64,000 bases of DNA. Origin: a virus. The notes beneath the pieces were generated by a model. That model was not told the origin of the DNA and did not search any database. It saw only the letters and a program-made list of their open reading frames with translations. Positions 58,340 through 64,000 of this stretch are shown piece by piece (the stretch's first letter is position 1; each line of letters starts with the position of its first letter). Location: positions 43,283-107,282 of the IMG/VR virus record IMGVR_UViG_3300042569_000338. One strand, given 5' to 3'. The position numbers were made by a program, and so were the translations under genes.

Positions 58340-58607
58340 CTTCTTCTTCTTTTAGTATATTATCAAGGTCCATACCTTCTTTTATAATCTTATCAATCTC
58401 AGACTCATCTGTATGTGGAACGTCCATTTCAATCTCTGTCTTATATTTTTCCAAAGCAAAGACTAATTCTTTGTCTGTCATCCCCCATATATCTCCATAA
58501 TCACTAAGAGCTGTAGCAAGATGCCTTCCTAAATTGTATGTAGGAAAGTCTTTATGTAGTTCTTGTAGTATATGAAGAGCTTTTTCGTAGTTGTTCTTTT
58601 TACTCAT
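58326..58607 (-). CDS. Small protein of the packaging cluster, unknown (93 aa)
   Basis: 93 residues: helical N-terminus (NYEKALHILQELHKDFPTYN, GRHLATALSDYGDI) and acidic C-terminus (NILKEEEDGDY). Overlaps both neighbours by a few bases, so translation is coupled. Not recognised. Confidence 0.55.
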   Translation of the reverse strand: MSKKNNYEKALHILQELHKDFPTYNLGRHLATALSDYGDIWGMTDKELVFALEKYKTEIEMDVPHTDESEIDKIIKEGMDLDNILKEEEDGDY

Positions 58608-58882
58608 ATTAAATCATTCAAGTCTTTATCAGACAGTTTTTGATTCAGAAGCTCACTTATATCCATTCCTTGTATAGGAACATTTTTAAAGTTTTCTTCA
58701 GCTCCTTCCATCATATAGTCTTTTGTAAATGATACAGCCATCCTATCTTGATCACTCTCTTGATTATCATCTGGAGCACCTGTAATATCAATATAGTCCA
58801 CACCTTTATTATAGAGATCTACTAAGATTTCTATAAAATTATCTAGGTGAATCTTCTTAATATGCATTACCTTATTGTCCAT
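58604..58882 (-). CDS. Small acidic protein, unknown (92 aa)
   Basis: 92 residues. N-terminal alpha/beta segment (MHIKKIHLDNFIEILVDLYN, DYIDITGAPDD), then an acidic tail. Overlaps the zinc-ribbon gene upstream by 11 bases and the 93-residue gene by four. Not recognised. Confidence 0.5.
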   Translation of the reverse strand: MDNKVMHIKKIHLDNFIEILVDLYNKGVDYIDITGAPDDNQESDQDRMAVSFTKDYMMEGAEENFKNVPIQGMDISELLNQKLSDKDLNDLI

Positions 58883-59171
58883 GAACTTCTTTTTTTAATG
58901 CTTCCTCCTCTTCTACATTGGCTATAACAGCTTCCCATTTCTTAAGAGGACAGTCACATGATAAACATTTTGTTTTAGCAATTAACATACATCCACAATT
59001 TGTGCAATGTACATCAGGTCTGACAGTTTTATGTTTTGTTGATATGAGATCACACTCCTCACATATAGCCATTCTTTCATCACTCACTTGTTTAATGTAA
59101 GTTCTCATATTCTCAGCTGGGAAAAGGTTATTTTTCCAACCCTCATATATCTGGGAGAAGTTAATCTTCAT
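58872..59171 (-). CDS. Zinc-ribbon protein of the packaging cluster (99 aa)
   Basis: 99 residues. Cys at 37 and 40 (CEEC), 56, 59 and 61 (CTNCGC) and 69, 72 and 74 (CLSCDC) followed by PLKKW give a double zinc-ribbon pattern common in phages near terminase and late-regulator genes. It could bind DNA or a polymerase. Preceded by copy 3 of the AACTACATATG leader, whose upstream part lies in the HU-like gene. Confidence 0.7.
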   Translation of the reverse strand: MKINFSQIYEGWKNNLFPAENMRTYIKQVSDERMAICEECDLISTKHKTVRPDVHCTNCGCMLIAKTKCLSCDCPLKKWEAVIANVEEEEALKKEVHGQ

Positions 59172-59514
59172 ATGTAGTTCTTGGTTTAAGTTGGTTTATC
59201 TGCACTATTGTCTTTTCTAATGTGACAATAGAAGACTTTCTCTTTTGCTCAGACGTATTAACATCATTAATAATACGTTCCATAGCTAGCTTTTTAGCAT
59301 TTAGCTTCTCCACCTTCTTTCCTGCCTTCTTCCTGTTAAAGAAGAGCTTTCCAAATCCAGAAATTTCTATGCTGTCATTTAAGTCCATTGCCTCATTGGC
59401 TGATTGGAACTGATGATTGACCACTGTCTCAATTGTCTTCTCTGAAACCATCATCTTAACAGCTAGTGTCCTGACTAGATAATCCTTCACTGACATTGAG
59501 ATTGGCTTATCCAT
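59161..59514 (-). CDS. HU/IHF-like DNA-binding protein (117 aa)
   Basis: 117 residues. DYLVRTLAVKMMVSEKTIET is the N-terminal helix pair; DSIEISGFGKLFFNRKKAGK (residues 48-67) is the beta-arm signature with GFGKF-type turn and basic arm. The C-terminal 45 residues extend beyond typical HU (about 90). crAss-like phages carry IHF-like genes near the virion cluster. It probably bends DNA for packaging or transcription. It overlaps the next genes at both ends by a few bases. Confidence 0.75.
   Translation of the reverse strand: MDKPISMSVKDYLVRTLAVKMMVSEKTIETVVNHQFQSANEAMDLNDSIEISGFGKLFFNRKKAGKKVEKLNAKKLAMERIINDVNTSEQKRKSSIVTLEKTIVQINQLKPRTTYED
59172..59197 (-). promoter_or_regulatory. Conserved translation leader (copy 3)
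   Basis: Minus strand AAACCAACTTAAACCAAG then AACTACATATG, here embedded in the end of the HU-like coding sequence, showing that the element is kept even where it must also encode protein. Confidence 0.55.
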
Positions 59515-59869
59515 GACTTACAGTTATTTGTAAGACAATGTCTTTCTCAAAGTCTAGGATGATGACTGGGTTGACCTTTACCTTGGTACCGTCCTTGACA
59601 AATACACCAATACGTTTAAGCTTGGAGATGATGTTGTTGATGGTTGGGGGCGAGCTTTTGTACTTCTCACAGAACTCTTGACGAACATTGGCATAGGAGA
59701 TGTTACCTTTGATGGCTGTGAAAGCAATCAATTGCACCTCACGTTCTGTCAATCCAAGACCATTCACAGCTGACAGTATATTGTAATACTTCTCAGCTAC
59801 AGCGTAGGAATCCCCCACTGGTCTCTTCATTTTCTGAACAATTAGCTTCTTGTTGTTTGTTGGTTCCAT
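59507..59869 (-). CDS. Winged-helix-like DNA-binding protein (120 aa)
   Basis: 120 residues. GLTEREVQLIAFTAIKG, ISYANVRQEFCEKYKSSPPT and INNIISKLKRIGVFVKDGTK read as a MarR-like winged helix (helix-turn-helix then wing). It is the first gene of the late block, 13 bases from a perfect Bacteroidota-type promoter and facing the dyad-rich control region. It could be a late-gene regulator; that role is inferred. No homologous name is certain. Confidence 0.65.
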   Translation of the reverse strand: MEPTNNKKLIVQKMKRPVGDSYAVAEKYYNILSAVNGLGLTEREVQLIAFTAIKGNISYANVRQEFCEKYKSSPPTINNIISKLKRIGVFVKDGTKVKVNPVIILDFEKDIVLQITVSHG

Positions 59870-59881
59870 AATTAGTTAAAG

Positions 59882-59912
59882 CAAAGGTATGTATATTCCT
59901 TTGATTGTCAAA
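59882..59912 (-). promoter_or_regulatory. Promoter of the late (minus-strand) block
   Basis: Minus strand TTTG, 19-base spacer, TACCTTTG: both boxes match the known Bacteroidota consensus (TTTG at -33, TAnnTTTG at -7). The ATG at 59869 lies 12 bases beyond the -7 box, so the leader is only a few bases long. Confidence 0.7.
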
Positions 59913-60138
59913 TAACTATTTTAGTTATCTGGAATAGGAATGCTATATTATGCACTATTTTTATAATCCATTATATTCTACCAATAAATTGTAGATAGTG
60001 TATTAGCTGATTAGATGTACTTAGGGCCCCCCCTAAATCCCCCCCAAAGTTACGAAGACTATTTTGAAACTACCAAATTTATTTTCACCTATTATCAAAA
60101 CTTGCAAAATATTATAGTTTTGATACAACAGGAGTTTA

Positions 60139-60146
60139 TAATTTTG
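60139..60146 (+). promoter_or_regulatory. Weak plus-strand -7 box candidate
   Basis: TAATTTTG matches TAnnTTTG, with a TTTG at 60119-60122 but only a 16-base spacer. It is about 680 bases from the first plus-strand gene. It is the only such box I saw on this side. Confidence 0.2.
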
Positions 60147-60240
60147 GTGGAACATTCCATCACTATACACCATAACATACCATAATGTGTTATAAAAGCA
60201 ACATTGTTAAGCTGAGCATATCCCTTATAAGACACATTAT

Positions 60241-60292
60241 GTTCACAAACAAAGCTTGTTCACGAATACGTGAACAGAAGGAAAATGTGAAC
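60241..60292. promoter_or_regulatory. Nested palindrome of four GTTCAC half-sites
   Basis: Inner palindrome GTTCACGAATACGTGAAC (60258-60275). Outer GTTCAC (60241-60246) and GTGAAC (60287-60292) are placed exactly symmetrically around the same centre (60266.5), each 11 bases from the inner arms. This fits cooperative binding of two dimers of a regulator or an initiator. Confidence 0.7.
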
Positions 60293-60298
60293 AATATG

Positions 60299-60347
60299 TA
60301 AAGCTATAGCTTGACAAAACGTAAGATGGGTAAAGCCATAGCTTGAC
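60299..60347 (+). repeat. Near-direct repeat TAAAGCYATAGCTTGAC
   Basis: Two 17-base copies (60299-60315 and 60331-60347) differing at one base, start-to-start 32 bases, about three helical turns. Possible regulator or initiator binding sites. Confidence 0.6.
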
Positions 60348-60415
60348 TTTTGGCAGAATATAGACTTGTTATAACTTGCCAAATCAGGAAGTGAAACACA
60401 GCCAAACCTGGAAGT

Positions 60416-60445
60416 GTGTCACAAATATTTGAAAAACTGTGACAC
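60416..60445. promoter_or_regulatory. Inverted repeat GTGTCAC / GTGACAC
   Basis: Perfect 7-base arms separated by 16 AT-rich bases. A candidate operator distinct from the GTTCAC site. Confidence 0.5.
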
Positions 60446-60480
60446 TCTTGTAACATATTTATATAGTTATTTGTTACGAA

Positions 60481-60607
60481 AAATGGGGGCAAAGTTTAAT
60501 TTATGGGTGCAATTTATACTGTAAGTATAAAAATGGGTGCATGAAACATTTGGAAAAATTCATGCAAACATTTAACATGGGGCCATGGAACATTTAACAC
60601 AGGGGCC
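60481..60607 (+). repeat. Iteron-like cluster of ATGGGnGC motifs
   Basis: AAATGGGGGC (60481), TTATGGGTGC (60501), AAATGGGTGC (60531), ACATGGGGCC (60575) and a variant CAGGGGCC (60600), with two copies of AACATTTAACA embedded. Spacings are irregular (20, 30, 44, 23). Confidence 0.45.
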
Positions 60608-60698
60608 ACTTAAGCCATTGGTCCTCAGATGATTATACCCAAGGTTCCATGTGGAACTATTTTACAAAATTTTTTTCTAGATGTTACAACCCCCTTAT

Positions 60699-60776
60699 CC
60701 ATGGGAGGAGAGGCTACTCCACATGGTGACCCCTCCTGTGATTTGAGCGATTGGGGTAGCCCCCAGGGGTCTCAAA
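60699..60776 (+). other. Two stem-loops ahead of the first plus-strand gene
   Basis: CCATG/CATGG with inner GGAG/CTCC (60699-60726), then TTTGAG/CTCAAA enclosing GGGG/CCCC (60742-60776). They end 50 bases before the ATG and are much more GC-rich than the surroundings, so a structured 5' leader is likely. Confidence 0.5.
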
Positions 60777-60825
60777 GACACAATTAAACATTGGGAACAG
60801 AACACAATCTGAACAAAAACACATT

Positions 60826-61332
60826 ATGGCACAGCCACAAACAAAAACAGCAAAGACAGCAGTAGCTAAAAAGCCTGCAATTTTTAACATCAGAAGAAAT
60901 GCACCTGAAACTAACGGCACCACAGAGCGTGTGTTGGCAGGCACATTACAAGACTATCTTGTAGATAGCGAAGAATTATCATTGAGTGATAATGTTAACT
61001 ATCCTGTAATGAATGTTAAGACTGACCAAGCTGTCACTCTTAAAATTAATTATGAAGGTACATCTGACTACGGTTTATTGTGGTTCAGTCGTCCATTGAG
61101 TGCAAAGCTTCGTAACAAGTCTATCAAGCTTGCTGATATGTTGAACTATCCAATTCAAGAGCAACCAATCTTCCAAGATATTGATAATACAATACCTTTG
61201 ATTAGTGATGAAACAGGCGAACAAGTCGTTAAGTATATCATTAGTAATCCAGAAGGTGGTTCTCGCGTTAAGGTTAAGATGCCTGTTGCTCCTGCGAAGA
61301 GTAATGTTGCATCAGTATCTGATGTTTGGTAG
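60826..61332 (+). CDS. First plus-strand gene, unknown (168 aa)
   Basis: 168 residues. The N-terminus is Ala/Lys/Gln-rich and basic (MAQPQTKTAKTAVAKKPAIF), then a beta-rich body (VTLKINYEGTSDYGLLWFSR) and a helix LRNKSIKLADMLNYPIQEQP. ATG lies within AACACATTATGG. Codons are more biased than in later plus-strand genes, and a hairpin terminator follows, so it is likely abundant and early. A nucleic-acid-binding protein is possible given the basic start, but I do not recognise the family. Confidence 0.7.
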   Translation: MAQPQTKTAKTAVAKKPAIFNIRRNAPETNGTTERVLAGTLQDYLVDSEELSLSDNVNYPVMNVKTDQAVTLKINYEGTSDYGLLWFSRPLSAKLRNKSIKLADMLNYPIQEQPIFQDIDNTIPLISDETGEQVVKYIISNPEGGSRVKVKMPVAPAKSNVASVSDVW

Positions 61333-61340
61333 TCACTAAT

Positions 61341-61376
61341 ATGAAAGAGAGTGCATTAAATTGTGCTCTCTTTCAT
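61341..61376 (+). terminator. Hairpin terminator after the 168-residue gene
   Basis: ATGAAAGAGAGTGCA pairs with TGTGCTCTCTTTCAT (11 perfect pairs plus G-U pairs, 6-base loop), followed by TATTACAT. It begins nine bases after the stop codon. Confidence 0.7.
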
Positions 61377-61574
61377 TATTACATATACAAGTGGGTGTAG
61401 GGGTTAGGGGTTGTGGGAAATAGGCACAGCAAGCATAATAAACTGCTAATAATCAATAACTTATCTGTGAACACAAGAGAAGGTGTGTAACCCTCACAGG
61501 ATAATCATATACCAAATCACTATTAACTAATCATGCTATTCAATACAATATATATAGCATTAAATAGAAAAAAC

Positions 61575-62150
61575 ATGTATTACATCATCAACAGAACAAC
61601 CAACGAAACAAAAGTACATCATGGAAATTGGCCTGATGTTAATGAACAATTAACCAATGGTGAAGACATCATTGTTGTTAGTCTTTATTCTAATACAATT
61701 AAAACTCCTTATATGGAGAATGATTGTTGGGAGTGGAAAGACTATAATGCTTCCTTCTTATCATATCATGCTGATGATCCAAAGGATATAGACTATCCTG
61801 ATGATATAGATTATCCTGATTATGATTATGAGGAGCACACAGATGTTATCACTGATGAACGTGATTATGAACAAGAACTTCATCCAGAGTATGTTGTTGC
61901 CTCTACAAATCTAATGATGCAAGAGACAATGGTATTTTGTGCCAATTCAGATGGAGAAATCACTAGTTATGGTGGTTTAAACTCTATTGCATTAAGATAT
62001 GGTCAGGAGTATTGGGAAGATGCATTTGCTGCTGTTGTTCTATTAAACACTGATGAGCACAAATACATATATGTACGAACTGTTGACAGTGATATGAACA
62101 TTCATAATCTATTTAGAAAGATCAATACATCAGACACAGTTGTAATATAA
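61575..62150 (+). CDS. Acidic protein of unknown function (191 aa)
   Basis: An upstream in-frame ATG exists at 61533, but the ATG at 61575 is preceded by GAAAAAAC, matching the A-rich starts used here, and gives a cleaner N-terminus (MYYIINRTTNETKVHHGNWP). The protein is acidic with a DDIDYPDYDYEEH stretch. The second half (ANSDGEITSYGGLNSIALRY) is alpha/beta. No known family recognised. An accessory early protein by position. Confidence 0.6.
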   Translation: MYYIINRTTNETKVHHGNWPDVNEQLTNGEDIIVVSLYSNTIKTPYMENDCWEWKDYNASFLSYHADDPKDIDYPDDIDYPDYDYEEHTDVITDERDYEQELHPEYVVASTNLMMQETMVFCANSDGEITSYGGLNSIALRYGQEYWEDAFAAVVLLNTDEHKYIYVRTVDSDMNIHNLFRKINTSDTVVI

Positions 62151-62153
62151 CAC

Positions 62154-62207
62154 ATAATATATATCTCTGTCATTAGCCTTTAGCGTACCAAAGGCGATAT
62201 ATATTAT
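62154..62207 (+). other. Long stem-loop between plus-strand genes
   Basis: Outer 12-base arms ATAATATATATC / GATATATATTAT and inner GCCTTT / AAAGGC with an 8-base loop; the left side has a 10-base bulge (TCTGTCATTA). No T run follows directly, so an mRNA-processing or stability element is as likely as a terminator. Confidence 0.6.
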
Positions 62208-62244
62208 ATAACACATTATTAATCAATCATTTAATAAACAACAC

Positions 62245-62472
62245 ATGAACTTAATCAAACACATTGCTAACTTATTAGCTCTATGGACAGTACCATATGT
62301 AATTGTCCTATTCTTCTTATTAGTATCTGGATTTGCATTTGTATACCAAGATGCTATTTCTTCTACACCATACATTATATGTTATGCATTCTATTTCATT
62401 ATGATGTCTATATTGTATATGACAGGTGATGAAAAAGACTTTGATTCTATTAAACTATTTAAAATCAATTAG
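62245..62472 (+). CDS. Small membrane protein (75 aa)
   Basis: 75 residues with two strong hydrophobic segments (LLALWTVPYVIVLFFLLVSG and PYIICYAFYFIMMSILYM) and a short charged tail. The leader contains AACACATTATT and AATAAACAAC. Function unknown; small early membrane proteins in phages often affect superinfection or lysis timing (general knowledge). Confidence 0.65.
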   Translation: MNLIKHIANLLALWTVPYVIVLFFLLVSGFAFVYQDAISSTPYIICYAFYFIMMSILYMTGDEKDFDSIKLFKIN

Positions 62473-62474
62473 TT

Positions 62475-62624
62475 ATGAAAAAAGAAGTACCAACAATGTT
62501 AGCATGGTTCTTTGCTACAATGGTTATAGTTATGTTACTATCATCATGCAGTGTACAAAGACAATATCATGCACCAAAACAAATGCGTTGCGTAGTAGGT
62601 AAAGTTAACCTATGGCAAAGATAA
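62475..62624 (+). CDS. Putative 49-residue lipoprotein
   Basis: ATG 62475, stop TAA 62622-62624. MKKEVPTMLAWFFATMVIVM is a signal-type segment followed by LLSSC, a good lipobox with Cys at position 25, then a short mature part (SVQRQYHAPKQMRC...). The start lies two bases after the previous stop, so it is coupled to the 75-residue membrane protein. Phage lipoproteins often block receptors (for example T5 Llp); that function is only an analogy here. Confidence 0.65.
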   Translation: MKKEVPTMLAWFFATMVIVMLLSSCSVQRQYHAPKQMRCVVGKVNLWQR

Positions 62625-62734
62625 TATAGGAGTTTATCTGTTCTACTTCATTGAATAGAGGCTTTGTAGATTGAGGCACAAAATCTATATTCTTTACAAC
62701 ACATTATTACACAATCTTTTAACACACATTATTT

Positions 62735-63004
62735 ATGAAAAAATTTGAATTGTACCTTGGTATTGCTATGATTATGATTACAACAGTGTTAATCATACTC
62801 TTTCCATTAGCTGTTGAATACAGTAATGAGAAGCTTGCACTCATCTCTTTAATGTCCGTTATTGGATATTTTGGAGGTTATTTACTTATTGATAGTTATA
62901 TATGTAGAGTGGAAACATATTACTATTTTAAGGGTTATGACGAATGTTTAGATCAAATTAAAGACACAAAGGTTAGATTTAACCTATCTAAAAACTCACA
63001 TTAA
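62735..63004 (+). CDS. Small membrane protein (89 aa)
   Basis: 89 residues. Two hydrophobic segments (YLGIAMIMITTVLIILFPLA and LISLMSVIGYFGGYLLIDSY), then a charged cytosolic-type tail (GYDECLDQIKDTKVRFN). Two copies of ACACATTAT precede it, the second 11 bases before ATG. Not recognised. Confidence 0.6.
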   Translation: MKKFELYLGIAMIMITTVLIILFPLAVEYSNEKLALISLMSVIGYFGGYLLIDSYICRVETYYYFKGYDECLDQIKDTKVRFNLSKNSH

Positions 63005-63016
63005 TATAGCAATAAG

Positions 63017-63157
63017 ATGAAAACAATACAGTTAACACCTCAAGAGTTTTATATATTTAAAATGATAGCAAACTTTAAATATAGAATAGAAAGTATTAAA
63101 CACACAATAGTCTCAATTGAGGCTAACGCACAAGATTTAGAACTATTAGGATTTTAG
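63017..63157 (+). CDS. 46-residue hypothetical protein
   Basis: ATG 63017, stop TAG 63155-63157. MKTIQLTPQEFYIFKMIANF then a helical KYRIESIKHTIVSIEANAQD. It starts 12 bases after the upstream stop and is followed by the hairpin at 63179-63204. A short charged helical protein; coding status rests on spacing, A-rich leader and composition. Confidence 0.5.
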   Translation: MKTIQLTPQEFYIFKMIANFKYRIESIKHTIVSIEANAQDLELLGF

Positions 63158-63178
63158 ATGTGTGTGTTGGTAGATATA

Positions 63179-63204
63179 GGGCTCAGCTTCCCCTAGCTGG
63201 GTCC
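63179..63204 (+). terminator. Terminator after the 46-residue gene
   Basis: GGGCTCAGCT / AGCTGGGTCC (10 pairs, two G-U) with a 6-base loop TCCCCT, then TTATTTATTTC. Confidence 0.7.
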
Positions 63205-63235
63205 TTATTTATTTCATCATTAAACAAACAATTAT

Positions 63236-63646
63236 ATGACTAAAACCTTATTGATTGATAAACAATCATTTATTGATTGGTATTTTGACCATGATATATG
63301 CAAAGAGTTCTTTAACAGACATGACATACTTGAGTCATTAACAGACAAAGGTGTATTCACTGTAACATTACAGGATATATTAGATGGTATTGGTTATCTA
63401 CCAGCAGACATAGTTGCTGAAGGGCAAGAACCAATTCTTGATAATCATGATGAGATAGATATGTCTTCATATGACACTATTACATTTGGTTCTAAAGAGA
63501 AATACATTTGTGAAGAATGTGGTGATTCATTAGATGGTAGCTTTGGTGACAGAAGAGCAGAACTTTATCTACATACATCTGCAAAAGGAGATTATATAGC
63601 TAAAGTATGTTATTCTTGTTATGACTATCATAACAGATATAGATAA
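63236..63646 (+). CDS. Hypothetical protein with CxxC pairs (136 aa)
   Basis: 136 residues. N-terminal helical part (FIDWYFDHDICKEFFNRHDI), then a segment TVTLQDILDGIGYLPADIV, and a C-terminal zinc-ribbon-like pair CEECG (near residues 93-97) and CYSC (near 127-130). A leader rich in A (AAACAAACAATTAT) precedes ATG. Function unknown; metal binding is likely. Confidence 0.6.
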   Translation: MTKTLLIDKQSFIDWYFDHDICKEFFNRHDILESLTDKGVFTVTLQDILDGIGYLPADIVAEGQEPILDNHDEIDMSSYDTITFGSKEKYICEECGDSLDGSFGDRRAELYLHTSAKGDYIAKVCYSCYDYHNRYR

Positions 63647-63666
63647 TACATTAAAAACAAACAAAA

Positions 63667-64000
63667 ATGTACATAAAAGCAAAACTAACATTTGACTCAT
63701 ATATGCCTGAAAAACTAAAACCAGGCATGTGGTTTAAACAAACAATTACAGACACCATATATGGTAAAAGATATACATATGATAGAGTATTTCTATTAGG
63801 TCACACACCAGAAGATCAAGAGGCTTATATACAAATAAATGGTTGTCCTATTATGCCTGTTGTTGTATCATATACAGCTAATCCTGATGAAAAGGCTGTT
63901 GCATTAGCAGCACCTGATGAGGTAGGTTGGTGGGATGATGGACCAGGTACAGATGAACTCAGAGACATAGAGCTCAAAGACATCAATCTTATACTATCAG
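63667..64000 (+). CDS. Hypothetical protein, 3' end cut by window edge
   Basis: Open from ATG 63667 (leader AAACAAACAAAA) to the window edge, 111 codons. MYIKAKLTFDSYMPEKLKPG, VFLLGHTPEDQEAYIQINGC and VGWWDDGPGTDELRDIELKD suggest a small beta-rich, acidic protein. Not recognised. Confidence 0.6.
   Translation, partial: MYIKAKLTFDSYMPEKLKPGMWFKQTITDTIYGKRYTYDRVFLLGHTPEDQEAYIQINGCPIMPVVVSYTANPDEKAVALAAPDEVGWWDDGPGTDELRDIELKDINLILS

Larger units (their letters stand above)
59870..60825. other. Non-coding divergent control region (about 950 bp)
   Basis: No convincing gene. It holds the late promoter (59882-59912), a TTAGGG-cccc-CCCTAA hairpin (60021-60036) beside C-tracts, a dyad ATAACA/TGTTAT (60172-60193), the nested GTTCAC palindrome (60241-60292), a 17-base near-direct repeat (60299-60347), a GTGTCAC/GTGACAC dyad (60416-60445), a cluster of ATGGGnGC motifs (60481-60607) and two leader hairpins (60699-60776). 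Density of dyads suggests operator and/or replication origin. Confidence 0.65.

Noticed and set aside
60304-60492. Minus-strand 62-residue frame in the control region
   Set aside because: Covers the direct repeats and the GTGTCAC dyad, has no promoter or leader match, and its composition looks non-coding.
60481-60607. CRISPR array
   Set aside because: The repeats are only about 8 bases, irregularly spaced and divergent; no spacer-repeat pattern.
60714-60944. Minus-strand 76-residue frame over the start of the 168-residue gene
   Set aside because: Antisense to the better supported gene and crosses its structured leader; no A-rich start context.
61533-61574. Upstream start of the acidic plus-strand protein
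   Set aside because: The ATG at 61533 lacks an A-rich leader and adds an unusual MLFNTIYIALNRKN extension; the ATG at 61575 follows GAAAAAAC as in neighbouring genes. The longer form cannot be fully excluded.
1-64000. tRNA or rRNA genes, integrase, insertion sequences
   Set aside because: No cloverleaf, rRNA-like stretch, transposase motif (DDE/HUH) or integrase (R..HxxR..Y) was seen by eye on either strand.

Overview
This window is part of a large, AT-rich double-stranded DNA phage genome. It is best explained as a crAss-like phage (order Crassvirales) or a close relative infecting Bacteroidota. The evidence is the gene order (terminase, portal, scaffold-like protein, capsid protein, ring-type proteins, muzzle, giant cargo proteins). 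It is supported by a 4161-residue protein carrying the RNA polymerase signature GFRIPTQ...DFDID, a muzzle-type N-terminus on the 1550-residue protein, an HU/IHF-like protein, and two divergent gene blocks. Shine-Dalgarno sequences are absent, leaders are A-rich, and promoter candidates fit the Bacteroidota TTTG / TAnnTTTG pattern. Family assignments rest on recognising sequence patterns by eye; no database search was run.

Layout. (a) 59.9 kb leftward to the window edge, all minus strand: the late/virion block. It opens with a winged-helix-like protein, an HU/IHF-like protein, a zinc-ribbon protein and three small proteins. Then come TerL (58.0-56.0 kb), portal (56.0-53.4), an SPFH/stomatin-like protein, a scaffold-like acidic protein, the major capsid protein (51.4-49.9), neck/ring-type proteins and an abundant-looking 379-residue virion protein. 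(b) 46.7-40.2 kb: tail and adhesin genes, including a tail-collar protein, a collagen-like fibre with an S74 self-cleaving chaperone, a BNR-repeat propeller and small beta proteins sharing an N-terminal module. This section closes with a strong terminator. (c) 40.0-31.2 kb: metallophosphoesterase, ring-type proteins, muzzle and two more proteins with the shared module. (d) 31.2-3.3 kb: five very large putative cargo proteins of 857, 1296, 957, 4161 and 1699 residues. They include tandem ADP-ribosyltransferase-like domains, a virion RNA polymerase, a zincin motif and a PD-(D/E)XK nuclease motif. (e) 3.1 kb to the edge: a second collagen-like fibre, cut by the window.

From 60.8 kb rightward the genes are on the plus strand: small, mostly unrecognised proteins typical of an early accessory block (membrane proteins, a lipoprotein, a CxxC protein). 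The two blocks are separated by about 950 bp of non-coding DNA (59.87-60.83 kb) full of dyads and short repeats, including a perfectly symmetric nested GTTCAC palindrome.

Working model (inference): on infection the virion injects the cargo proteins with the DNA. The RNA polymerase starts early plus-strand transcription and the ART-like and nuclease domains act on the host. Host polymerase then reads the late minus-strand block from TTTG/TAnnTTTG promoters to make capsid, tail and the next set of cargo. The most novel-looking elements are the tandem ART protein, the giant RNAP-zincin fusion, the modular family of virion proteins built from shared beta modules and poly-Thr linkers, the peptide shared by the capsid protein and a cargo protein, and the nested dyad in the control region.
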